Assembly: GCF_017741815.1 (NCBI RefSeq)
Contig: NZ_JAGHMF010000020.1
Span: forward strand, 62,001 to 126,000
DNA from: Rhizobium sp. 16-488-2b
GTDB lineage: Bacteria > Pseudomonadota > Alphaproteobacteria > Rhizobiales > Rhizobiaceae
Length of the DNA: 64,000 bases
Direction: 5' to 3'
Position 1 is the first letter of the stretch; the number at the start of each line of letters is the position of its first letter. A program made the translations under genes and the position numbers. The notes beneath the pieces are model-generated. The model ran no database searches, had not been told where the DNA came from, and was given only the letters and a program-made list of their open reading frames with translations. This document shows positions 1-6,654 of the stretch, one piece after another.

Positions 1-6
1 CGCATT

Positions 7-48
7 TAGCGGTTATCGCGATATACACAACATTGCGAAAAGCGCTAA
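7..48. promoter_or_regulatory. Operator pair upstream of the repressor
   Basis: TAGCGGTTATCGCGATA at 7-23 and TTGCGAAAAGCGCTAA at 33-48 are variants of one dyad, also seen at 792-806 and 828-844. Lying just before the repressor start, they fit autoregulation by the repressor. No clear -35/-10 pair could be assigned here, and any divergent gene lies off the left edge. Confidence 0.6.
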
Positions 49-57
49 ATTGCTAAC

Positions 58-687
58 ATGTTGAGATTGAAGGAAATTCGCAAATCCAAAGGGATGACGC
101 AGCAGCAGGTCGCTGATGCGCTGGGCCTTCACTTGACCAACTACAACAAGTTGGAAACGGGAGCGACAGAGATGACGCTGACTCGATTGGAGCAGCTCTC
201 CCAAATTCTGCACGTCGCGCCGACCGAATTTATTTCGCTTCACAGCAACACCCGAACCGTGCAAATCAAGCAGCACATTCAGGCTGGCGTGTGGAGCGAA
301 TCTTTCGTGTGGCCTGAGGACGCATGGTATGAGGTCGCGATCCCAGACGATGAACAGTTTAGAAACGTCAATCTTTACGGGGCCGAATTGAGAGGCCCTT
401 CAATGAATAAGCGGTACCAGGACGGCTCGGCGATCATCTATACCAGCATGATAGAAACCGGCGAACAGCCTGCCTTTGGCAAGCGCTACATCGTCGAGAT
501 CGAACGCGCCGACGGGCTGCGCGAAGCCACCATCAAGACGCTATGGAAGGACGAGACCGGCAAGCCGTGGCTCCTTCCCGAGTCCAACGATCCCCGCCAC
601 CAGGCGCCGATCGACCTGACCGGCGCCGAGGGAGACACCATCCGGATTGTCGGGCGGGTCGCCTACTCCGTTCAACGCGAAGACTAG
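58..687 (+). CDS. CI/LexA-like phage repressor (XRE HTH plus S24 peptidase)
   Basis: This 209-residue protein has an XRE helix-turn-helix at about residues 3-58 and a C-terminal S24 (LexA/UmuD) domain. The likely catalytic Ser114 (in GPSMN) and Lys159 (in ATIKTL) are visible, as is an Ala75-Gly76 bond placed like the self-cleavage site of the family. Family knowledge suggests RecA-stimulated autocleavage, so the element would be SOS-inducible. Operator-like dyads flank the gene on both sides (7-48 and 792-844), so it probably controls itself and the early operon. A hairpin terminator follows at 711-737. Confidence 0.9.
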   Translation: MLRLKEIRKSKGMTQQQVADALGLHLTNYNKLETGATEMTLTRLEQLSQILHVAPTEFISLHSNTRTVQIKQHIQAGVWSESFVWPEDAWYEVAIPDDEQFRNVNLYGAELRGPSMNKRYQDGSAIIYTSMIETGEQPAFGKRYIVEIERADGLREATIKTLWKDETGKPWLLPESNDPRHQAPIDLTGAEGDTIRIVGRVAYSVQRED

Positions 688-710
688 GCCGCAGCGCAGC
701 CCAGTACCGA

Positions 711-737
711 AAGCCGCCCTCGCCGGGCGGCTTTTTT
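711..737 (+). terminator. Rho-independent terminator after the repressor
   Basis: Stem AAGCCGCCC/GGGCGGCTT with a 5-nt loop, followed by a T tract. It isolates the repressor transcript from the early operon that starts about 100 bases later. Confidence 0.85.
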
Positions 738-791
738 CATGCCTGCATATCTCGATATGCATCACACTGATTCATCATAGCTTTTTACCAT

Positions 792-846
792 TAGCGATAT
801 TCGCTATATTTTCTGCTTGACATTTTTTAGCGATTATCGCGATATT
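792..846 (+). promoter_or_regulatory. Early promoter with two overlapping operators
   Basis: TTGACA (817-822) is followed after 18 bases by GATATT (841-846). The perfect dyad TAGCGATATTCGCTA (792-806) lies just upstream of the -35, and TAGCGATTATCGCGATA (828-844) fills the spacer and overlaps the -10. The second site differs by one base from the one at 7-23. A repressor bound here would block polymerase, as expected of an early phage promoter. Confidence 0.75.
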
Positions 847-895
847 TGTCGCATCCGGTCAAGCAACCATCCCCACCCGGATCGCCATTAAGGCG

Positions 896-930
896 CGCCG
901 CCGCTCACCCCAGACCACAGAGCGGCGGCG
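896..930 (+). other. Leader hairpin 1 of the early operon
   Basis: Perfect 11-bp inverted repeat CGCCGCCGCTC/GAGCGGCGGCG with a 13-nt loop and no T tract. It lies between the early promoter and the first gene, whose Shine-Dalgarno (ATGGAG) follows directly. Two more hairpins sit in the same place before the next genes. Confidence 0.6.
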
Positions 931-954
931 TCTTGGGGACGATGGAGACAATCG

Positions 955-1152
955 ATGCAGCAGGAAACCCAATACAGCGGCGTAGTCGCCCGCAACATCG
1001 CAGCAGAAATGGCAGACATCGCTCGCGTGATGGGAGAGAGCCCAACCCGCGCAGATTTCCGCAAGGCCGGCTTCACCGATCAGCAGATCGACAAGCACGC
1101 TCACGACGCTTCGATCATTTTCGCCAAGGCTTCGAACCGCCGCGCCGCCTGA
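955..1152 (+). CDS. Small hypothetical phage protein
   Basis: First gene of the early operon, 65 residues, with GGAG upstream of the ATG. The sequence is mostly helical in character and polar (PTRADFRKAGFTDQQIDKHA in the middle), with no membrane segment. The middle part, with a short loop between predicted helices, could be a small DNA-binding or adaptor fold, but no family is recognised. The position directly after the repressed promoter suggests very early expression. Confidence 0.65.
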   Translation: MQQETQYSGVVARNIAAEMADIARVMGESPTRADFRKAGFTDQQIDKHAHDASIIFAKASNRRAA

Positions 1153-1154
1153 AC

Positions 1155-1213
1155 GATCCGCTTCGGTTACCGCCCCGCGTCACCCCTCGCGAGGGCGGGT
1201 TCCGAAACGGATC
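1155..1213 (+). other. Leader hairpin 2, between early genes
   Basis: Long imperfect inverted repeat: arm 1155-1175 (GATCCG, TTCGG, CCGCCC) pairs with arm 1193-1213 (GGGCGG, TCCGAA, CGGATC). It fills the whole gap between two genes and ends just before the AAAGGAG ribosome site of the next one. It has no T tract. Its left arm closely resembles that of the hairpin at 1635-1692. Confidence 0.65.
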
Positions 1214-1228
1214 ATCAAAGGAGATGTC

Positions 1229-1636
1229 ATGACCCGGCTGACAGAGACCCACAGCACGATCGACCAGGCGATCGGCGCTCGCCTTCGCACCCTGCGCAAG
1301 CAGGCGAACATGTCACAGACGACGCTTGCCGACGCGCTCGGCGTCACCTTCCAGCAGGTGCAGAAGTACGAGAAGGGAACCAACCGCGTCGCCGTGTCGA
1401 CGTTGATCGCCATCTGCCGGACGCTGGGCATCGGTACCGCCGACGTAATCGCCAGCGTGGCCGGCGAAGAGCCGAGCGCCGAGGGATCGGTGCGCATTCG
1501 AATGGCCGACCAGATCGCCACGCTTCAGCACCAGCACCAGGCCATCCGCGCCATCCTCGACGGCAAGCCGTCTTCCGACCTCCGCACCAGCCCGCGAGCA
1601 GCCGTCACCGAAAGCGCGATCACCACCGTCCAGTGA
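1229..1636 (+). CDS. XRE-family DNA-binding protein, Cro-like or early regulator
   Basis: 135 residues, with an HTH_3 domain at about residues 12-70 (IGARLRTLRKQANMSQTTLA followed by VTFQQVQKYEKG). The C-terminal tail is Ala/Ser-rich and probably unstructured. A strong ribosome site (AAAGGAG) supports the start. There is no peptidase domain, so unlike the upstream repressor it cannot self-cleave. As the second HTH protein of the element, placed early in the operon, it could be a Cro-like counter-repressor or a regulator of accessory genes; which one is not decided by the sequence. Confidence 0.85.
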   Translation: MTRLTETHSTIDQAIGARLRTLRKQANMSQTTLADALGVTFQQVQKYEKGTNRVAVSTLIAICRTLGIGTADVIASVAGEEPSAEGSVRIRMADQIATLQHQHQAIRAILDGKPSSDLRTSPRAAVTESAITTVQ

Positions 1637-1692
1637 TCGGCTTCGGTTTCCGCCTCGGCGCTCCCTGCGTCGAGGCGGTTTCCCAAACCGAC
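1635..1692 (+). other. Leader hairpin 3, between early genes
   Basis: Inverted repeat with nested stems: CCGCCTCG/CGAGGCGG inside and CGGTTT/AAACCG outside. It starts at the stop codon of the HTH gene and ends just before the GAAAGGAAAG ribosome site of the next small gene. The left arm matches that of hairpin 2 at 17 of 21 positions. Confidence 0.65.
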
Positions 1693-1709
1693 CGCGAAAG
1701 GAAAGTCCC

Positions 1710-1871
1710 ATGCAAACAGTTGCGAAGACACCCGTCGTACCCGTTTCGGTGTGCGAGTTCGGCAGCTTCGAGCTGCCGAGAATGCCGCGCCAGCGCCAGA
1801 TCGTTCTCGAGCTGACAATCCTCATGATCATCGCGATCGTTCTTCCCGTCGCCGTCGTCCTGCAGGCCTGA
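1710..1871 (+). CDS. Small single-span membrane protein (53 aa)
   Basis: Short frame MQTVAKTPVVPVSVCEFGSF continuing to a hydrophobic C-terminal segment (LTILMIIAIVLPVAVVL) that would form one membrane span. AAAGGAAAG lies 8 bases upstream of the ATG, and the next gene starts 3 bases after the stop. One transmembrane helix and early expression would fit an inner-membrane protein such as a superinfection-exclusion factor, but that is only an inference. Confidence 0.6.
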   Translation: MQTVAKTPVVPVSVCEFGSFELPRMPRQRQIVLELTILMIIAIVLPVAVVLQA

Positions 1872-1873
1872 TC

Positions 1874-2053
1874 ATGGACAGCGGGACCGCAATTTTCATT
1901 TCGTCGATGGGCGCGGCGTTTATCGCCGGTCTGCTGGTGACCGCCGCCATCCTGCTCGGCAAAGCCAGCCGGATGGTGACACGCGCCAGGCTGTCGCGCC
2001 GCCCGTTTACCATGGACAAGACATGGGAACGCTCACCCTGGGGGGACAAATAA
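1874..2053 (+). CDS. Small single-span membrane protein (59 aa)
   Basis: Starts MDSGTAIFISSMGAAFIAGL, a hydrophobic N-terminal span of about 23 residues, then a basic tail (KASRMVTRARLSRR). Topology is probably N-out/C-in by the positive-inside rule. It begins 3 bases after the previous small membrane protein and overlaps the next gene in a TAATG junction, so the two membrane proteins look like a translationally coupled pair. No family is recognised. Confidence 0.6.
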   Translation: MDSGTAIFISSMGAAFIAGLLVTAAILLGKASRMVTRARLSRRPFTMDKTWERSPWGDK

Positions 2054-2397
2054 TGACGGTAGTCCGTTTTCCCACGCCGGAGGGGCAGCCGCGCCTTCGC
2101 ATCGTCAGAGCGGAGGTCGAACGCGAGATGTCGGATTTCCAGCTTGATCAACTGATCGAGGCCGCCGACGCGTTTTCCGTGGTGGTGAGCGAAGCCACCG
2201 GCAGCGCACGGCGCATCATGTGCGGCGACAAGCTTCTGGAGGGCGATGCGACGCTTTGCGGCGAGACGCTTCATTCCGCCCTTCTCGGGCTGAAGCCGCT
2301 GATCGAACTCGCCGGCATGAGCAACGACAACCGCGAACTCTACCACCTGATCGAGGCTCGCATTCGGGCATACGAGGGGAGCGACCATGCTCGCTGA
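2053..2397 (+). CDS. Hypothetical phage protein (114 aa)
   Basis: The start was set at 2053 because its ATG overlaps the previous stop (TAATG) and GGGGGA precedes it; a longer frame from 2023 would lie inside the upstream gene. The protein is soluble, with a mixed helical pattern (FQLDQLIEAADAF, LHSALLGLKPLIELAGMS, NRELYHLIEARI). No domain is recognised. It overlaps the following gene by 11 bases. Confidence 0.65.
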   Translation: MTVVRFPTPEGQPRLRIVRAEVEREMSDFQLDQLIEAADAFSVVVSEATGSARRIMCGDKLLEGDATLCGETLHSALLGLKPLIELAGMSNDNRELYHLIEARIRAYEGSDHAR

Positions 2398-2632
2398 AGC
2401 ACTCCGACCCGCGTCCATCACCCGATACGCCCTTGCCTTGAAGCTCGCCGGGATCGAGCTGCCGATCCGCCATGACAGTGCGAACGTCGGCACGATCGTC
2501 GATGCGGCGGGGCGCGGCTTCGCCGTCGTCGACATGAACCGCGAACTTCCGGACGAGCAGACCACCGACATCGCCGAGCTGATCGTGCTCGCCGTCAACA
2601 CGCGTGCTGGCGTCCTTTCCACCTCGCTGTAA
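2387..2632 (+). CDS. Hypothetical phage protein (81 aa)
   Basis: Small soluble protein overlapping the end of the upstream gene by 11 bases, consistent with coupled translation. It has an alternating strand/helix pattern (GTIVDAAGRGFAVVDMNREL) with no signal peptide or membrane segment. Function unknown. Confidence 0.6.
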   Translation: MLAEALRPASITRYALALKLAGIELPIRHDSANVGTIVDAAGRGFAVVDMNRELPDEQTTDIAELIVLAVNTRAGVLSTSL

Positions 2633-2644
2633 GTCAGAGCCCCG

Positions 2645-3205
2645 ATGAACCTCGACCTCGCCAAATCCCTGCTTCCCGAGGCCAAGCATGTTGCCAGCCT
2701 CGTGAGCGAAGAATGGGCGGAAAGCTACGACGTGGAGAACATGCGCGCCGAGATCGTCGTTCGCGATACCGTGACCGGCGAAGTCGTGCCGATCGCCATC
2801 ATCAACCGAAACTGCGGGTTCGATGATCGGCAGCTTCTGTTCAAGGCGCCTCTCTTTTTGCGTGCGCTGCTGACTCTGCTTGGCGCCTCCTTCGCGGAGA
2901 TCAAGCGACTGCAGTCTCAGCAAGATCCTCAGGGATCGGAGCGATCCCCCACCAACGGCCAGAAGCGCGACAAGAACTACGCCGCCGAATGCGCGATGCG
3001 ATGTGGCGACCAGCTTTTCCGCCGCTTCCTCGCCGAAAAGAAGGGCGTCTCCGACATCAGCGACGACGATCGCGTCGCCGTCGCCATTCGCCGCATCCTT
3101 CGCGTCGACAAGCGCAGCGAACTGAACACCGACGCGGGCGCCCGCAACCGCTGGCTGGATCTGCGTGCCGAGTTCGACGTCTGGAAAGGACACCCCAATG
3201 GCTGA
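2645..3205 (+). CDS. Hypothetical phage protein (186 aa)
   Basis: 186 residues: an N-terminal helical part, a polar Gln/Ser/Pro-rich linker at about residues 95-115 (QSQQDPQGSERSPTNGQKRD), then a basic helical C-terminal part ending in WLDLRAEFDVWKG. The conserved-looking C-terminal half (NYAAECAMRCGDQLFRRFLA) could bind nucleic acid, but this is inference only. It overlaps the next gene by 8 bases. Confidence 0.65.
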   Translation: MNLDLAKSLLPEAKHVASLVSEEWAESYDVENMRAEIVVRDTVTGEVVPIAIINRNCGFDDRQLLFKAPLFLRALLTLLGASFAEIKRLQSQQDPQGSERSPTNGQKRDKNYAAECAMRCGDQLFRRFLAEKKGVSDISDDDRVAVAIRRILRVDKRSELNTDAGARNRWLDLRAEFDVWKGHPNG

Positions 3206-4118
3206 GAATTCAGCGATATCGTGGACGACACACACGTGGAACCCTTGGATGGGTTGCACCAAGATCTCGCCCGCCTGCGACGGCTGCTACGCCGAGGCGC
3301 TGATGGACAAGCGATACAATCGCGTCCAGTGGGGGCCACACGGCGATCGGGTTCGTACCGGCACCAGCACATGGCGGGAACCGCTCCGCTGGCAGAAGCG
3401 CGCCGAAAAAGACGGCGATCGCCCGTTCGTCTTCTGCGCCAGCCTCGCCGACATATTCGACAACCAGGTCGATCCCCATTGGCGCGCCGATGCGTTCGAT
3501 GTGATGCGCCGGACACCGAACCTGGTCTACCTGCTGCTGACGAAGCGACCACAGAATATCGTCAAGCTCTCCGACGCCGTCGGCGGCCTGCCGGCGAACG
3601 TCGCGCTCGGCACCACCGTCGAGGATCAGAAGCGGGCCGACCAGAACCTGCCGGCGCTGCAGGTCGCCAAGATCGAGACCAACCCGCTGTTCACCTTCGG
3701 CTCCTTCGAGCCGCTGCTGGGAATGATCACCATCCCGCAGGTTCTAATGCCGGACTGGATCATAACCGGAGGCGAAACGGATCAGGGCAAGCACCGGGCG
3801 CGACCGTCGCACCCTGATTGGTTCCGTAGCTTGCGCGATCAGGCCGCGACCCACGGCGCAGCCTATCATCACAAACAGAACGGCGAGTGGTCTCCGCTCG
3901 AAACGCGGGTCGGAACGCACCAGCAATTCGCCATCGACCACGATGGCAATCTCTATGCATCGCACGAGATCTCGTATCCCGACGGCGTTCGTCGAGGCGA
4001 GATCAATGAGCGCGCTCGCGCCAGTCTGACCGCAATTTACAAGGTCGGAAAGAAGCAGTCCGGAAGGATGCTCGACGGCGTGACCCATGACGAATTTCCA
4101 GAACTGAGGACATCATGA
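3198..4118 (+). CDS. Phage Gp37/Gp68-type DUF5131 protein (three-Cys motif)
   Basis: 306 residues. The start MAENSAISWTTHTWNPWMGC is chosen because GGAAAGGA lies just upstream. It matches the DUF5131 (phage Gp37/Gp68) family by its N-terminal TWNPWMGCTKISPACDGCYA segment, with Cys20, Cys27 and Cys30 in a CX6CX2C array that resembles an iron-sulfur or radical-SAM-like site, and by LLLTKRPQNI and ITGGETDQG. Family members are common on phages and islands, sometimes beside a partner called TcmP; no TcmP-like gene is seen here. The reaction is unknown. Confidence 0.85.
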   Translation: MAENSAISWTTHTWNPWMGCTKISPACDGCYAEALMDKRYNRVQWGPHGDRVRTGTSTWREPLRWQKRAEKDGDRPFVFCASLADIFDNQVDPHWRADAFDVMRRTPNLVYLLLTKRPQNIVKLSDAVGGLPANVALGTTVEDQKRADQNLPALQVAKIETNPLFTFGSFEPLLGMITIPQVLMPDWIITGGETDQGKHRARPSHPDWFRSLRDQAATHGAAYHHKQNGEWSPLETRVGTHQQFAIDHDGNLYASHEISYPDGVRRGEINERARASLTAIYKVGKKQSGRMLDGVTHDEFPELRTS

Positions 4119-4954
4119 GCAAGACAGCACCAGGCAAGCAAAAGAACCTCATGGGCAACTTTCCCGCGAAGCTGGCGTGGGCATTGGAGCCAATTGCCGA
4201 GTACGCCGAAAACGATCTGCGCTTCTGGGACGGAAGCCTTTTCATGGAGCCCGCGCCGGAGGGTGGAGCTTTCATTGGCGCGGCAAGCAGCCATGCCATG
4301 GCGGTATTTCACGCACAGGATGCCTGGTGCAACAGCGCCATGACGTTCCGAATGCCGCATGAGGCATTTCGCGCCGCCGAGCCCCGCTATCCCGTCGAAA
4401 TGACATACTGCGGTGAACACTTCGCCGTCGACGTCCCAGAATGGATGCAACCCGGCACCATATGGGTGACAAACGCCGGCATGTTTATCCAGCCAAAGAT
4501 GCGAGCGCCGTGCTTCGCTGAAGAGGCCGGGGACTTTTACCCGGTCCTTTTCGATCGAACGGCAAGCGTCGGACACCATCATGTCGGGATCGACTACACG
4601 GCCACCGAGGGTGTGAAGGTTGAGTGGCGGCGCCCGCTGATCAAGGCAGGCACAGAGGCTTCAGGCGCTCCCATCCGCAGTTTCGCTGCCAATCCCGGCA
4701 TCATCTCGCTTCTCGAACGGGTCTTTGACCTCGCCATAGCCGAGAGCCCACCTGAAGCACCGCCGGCAATCTTTCATCGCCCGACCGGAACCGACGAACA
4801 GCCGGGACCGGTCTTGGTCACCATCACCGACCGGCCGGACATCGTAGCGACCTACATGCCGCTCAAGATCGACGGCAAGACGGCCCCGACGATCCCTTGG
4901 AACTTCCTGAAACCCCCGGCAGAGCAGAATTCGGAGGCCAACGATGCAGCATAG
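4115..4954 (+). CDS. Hypothetical protein, possibly sliding-clamp-like
   Basis: 279 residues, overlapping the DUF5131 gene by 4 bases. No firm family is recognised. The segment GGAFIGAASSHAMAVFHAQD and the late segment RPDIVATYMPLKI recall the TDGHRLAV and MPMRL-type elements of bacterial beta clamps, so a diverged or partial sliding-clamp fold is possible; this is a pattern impression, not a demonstrated homology. The length is well below a full beta clamp (about 370). There is no membrane segment. Confidence 0.6.
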   Translation: MSKTAPGKQKNLMGNFPAKLAWALEPIAEYAENDLRFWDGSLFMEPAPEGGAFIGAASSHAMAVFHAQDAWCNSAMTFRMPHEAFRAAEPRYPVEMTYCGEHFAVDVPEWMQPGTIWVTNAGMFIQPKMRAPCFAEEAGDFYPVLFDRTASVGHHHVGIDYTATEGVKVEWRRPLIKAGTEASGAPIRSFAANPGIISLLERVFDLAIAESPPEAPPAIFHRPTGTDEQPGPVLVTITDRPDIVATYMPLKIDGKTAPTIPWNFLKPPAEQNSEANDAA

Positions 4955-5639
4955 TTCCGATGGCGATACCCCCGCACCCGTTGATCAGGCGACGTGGGCA
5001 AGGACCAACGGCAGAAAGCCGGATCTTGCCGATCACGAGTTCATTTTCGTCAGGGGAGTTGGCGAAACGCGGGAGGAAGTCGAGGCGCACCGCGATGGTT
5101 ACGGTCAGTCCGTCGCCAGCGTCGAAGACTGGTCCGATACGATCGAATACCGGCTGAAGCGGCCATTGCCGGCGCCAACGCATAATGCGGCTGGGGAGAC
5201 GAAGCGCGTTAGCGTGGCTTATGCCTATTGCTGCAGCGGCTCCACAAAGTATTGCGATTGCGTCAACCCAAACCACGGCACGGTTCTCATGGGTGAGAAT
5301 GAGCCAGGCGACGACTATATCGTTGTTGATGCTCCAGCAGCACCCGCAGAGCGGGGAGATATGGGTCGGGCGCTCGCTGACGCGCTGAATGAGCGCCAGC
5401 GCCAGGTGGACGCTGAGGGCTGGATATCTCAGCATGACGATCAATACCGCAATGACGAATTGCCGCGCGCAGCGATGTGCTACCTGCTCGGCAACCCCGG
5501 CAACTGGCCATGGTCTCGCAATTGGTGGAAGCCGACCGACCGGCGCCGCGACCTCATCAAAGCAGCCGCGCTAATCATCGCTGAGATCGAGCGACTTGAT
5601 CGCGCATCAAGTACCTCGGCGACCGGAGGGGCCGCATGA
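4944..5639 (+). CDS. Phage protein with C-terminal ERxRQxxAEGW domain
   Basis: 231 residues. The C-terminal half, from about residue 144, carries a domain common on phages: NERQRQVDAEGW, HDDQYRNDELPRAAMCYL, then WPWSRNWWKPTDRRRDLIKA and AALIIAEIERLDR. The same domain recurs in the gene at 7890-8270. The N-terminal part contains a cysteine cluster (YCCSGSTKYCDCVNPNHG, near residues 94-111) that might bind zinc. Function unknown; the helical C-terminal unit is sometimes compared with MazG-like folds. Confidence 0.7.
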   Translation: MQHSSDGDTPAPVDQATWARTNGRKPDLADHEFIFVRGVGETREEVEAHRDGYGQSVASVEDWSDTIEYRLKRPLPAPTHNAAGETKRVSVAYAYCCSGSTKYCDCVNPNHGTVLMGENEPGDDYIVVDAPAAPAERGDMGRALADALNERQRQVDAEGWISQHDDQYRNDELPRAAMCYLLGNPGNWPWSRNWWKPTDRRRDLIKAAALIIAEIERLDRASSTSATGGAA

Positions 5640-6031
5640 GCTATTCGATCAAACCTAGAAACGATGCCCGCAAAGCCTTTCTCGATAGTGGCTTGACTTA
5701 CGCCGACCTGTCTCGTCGAGATCTAGAAGCCCTTCGCAGCGTTCTCGGGAAGCACTTGAAGAGCGCAGAGACGATGAAGGGCTATAGGATCGACCGCGCG
5801 ATCCGCGTCGTCGACTGGCCGAGGGGCTGGGCCGCTCTGACATGCAGCGCCTACTATTTCGAGAAGCGCGAGGCTATCACTTTTGGCCAAGAAGGCTTCA
5901 TCGGCTTCGGCGGGTGGGCGGACGACAGCAATGTCGCGCCGATTATATCCGGCTTTCACGAATGGCTCGCCGATACCGCAAAGGCAAAGTCTTTTGAACG
6001 ATCTGCGATGCTCGAGGCGGGTGCAGCATGA
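5636..6031 (+). CDS. Hypothetical phage protein (131 aa)
   Basis: Overlaps both neighbours by 4 bases (ATGA). The N-terminal half is charged and helical (LTYADLSRRDLEALRSVLGK); the C-terminal half is aromatic and glycine-rich (ITFGQEGFIGFGGWADDSN). No signal peptide, membrane span or recognisable domain. Confidence 0.6.
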   Translation: MSYSIKPRNDARKAFLDSGLTYADLSRRDLEALRSVLGKHLKSAETMKGYRIDRAIRVVDWPRGWAALTCSAYYFEKREAITFGQEGFIGFGGWADDSNVAPIISGFHEWLADTAKAKSFERSAMLEAGAA

Positions 6032-6654
6032 TCCTTTCCCGCCGAACATTCCTTACGAGTGCCGCCGCCGTCGCAGTCAGCCCGCTTCTACCACCGGCCA
6101 ACCCAGCCGGTGCCACACTCGGCGCTGCAGCAAAGCCTGCAACAACAATTTGGGTTGGTGGTCACGAGGGCGAATTCGACTGGCAACCATTCGATGCGGA
6201 GACGCGCGAGCAAGCCATGCGGGAGCTTCTTAACTCGTGGGAAGGCATTCCTGAGGGCGAAATAACCGATGATATTCTCGCCCAAAACGGCCTCTGCCTG
6301 CAACGCGCAGACAGCATGGACGGATTGCAGGTTGATGAGATCAAGCCCTACGATTGGGTGGAAGCTGGTCTGGGCGCTTGCTGCGATCGATGCAGCCACG
6401 AATGTTTTGCTCCTGACGGCGCGAGAGCCATCAACGGAGAGGCCGTCTGCGAAGAATGCCTAACCGTAGCCGATCTACTCGATAGCGACGAATACGATCG
6501 GAAAGTGGCAGAGGAGCGCATCACAGAATGGCTCTTAAACCACGACTGCGACGAGGCGTCTGTGCGAAAGCAGATGTCGAGCAGCTTCGATCCCGACCTC
6601 ATACCAACCGAAATCTGGCAGAAATGCCTAGCCGAAGCGAGGGCAGAGCTATGA
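6028..6654 (+). CDS. Phage protein with Tat signal peptide and zinc-ribbon-like cysteines
   Basis: 208 residues. The N-terminus carries a textbook twin-arginine signal (SRRTFLTSAAAVAVSPLL, Arg5-Arg6), with a likely cleavage site after PAGA (about residue 29). The mature part has a Cys cluster, C119-x2-C122, C126 and C141-x2-C144, resembling a zinc ribbon. Acidic helices follow. The gene overlaps both neighbours by 4 bases, so the start is well fixed. Export of a folded metal-binding protein by the Tat pathway is inferred. No family name can be given. Confidence 0.7.
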   Translation: MILSRRTFLTSAAAVAVSPLLPPANPAGATLGAAAKPATTIWVGGHEGEFDWQPFDAETREQAMRELLNSWEGIPEGEITDDILAQNGLCLQRADSMDGLQVDEIKPYDWVEAGLGACCDRCSHECFAPDGARAINGEAVCEECLTVADLLDSDEYDRKVAEERITEWLLNHDCDEASVRKQMSSSFDPDLIPTEIWQKCLAEARAEL

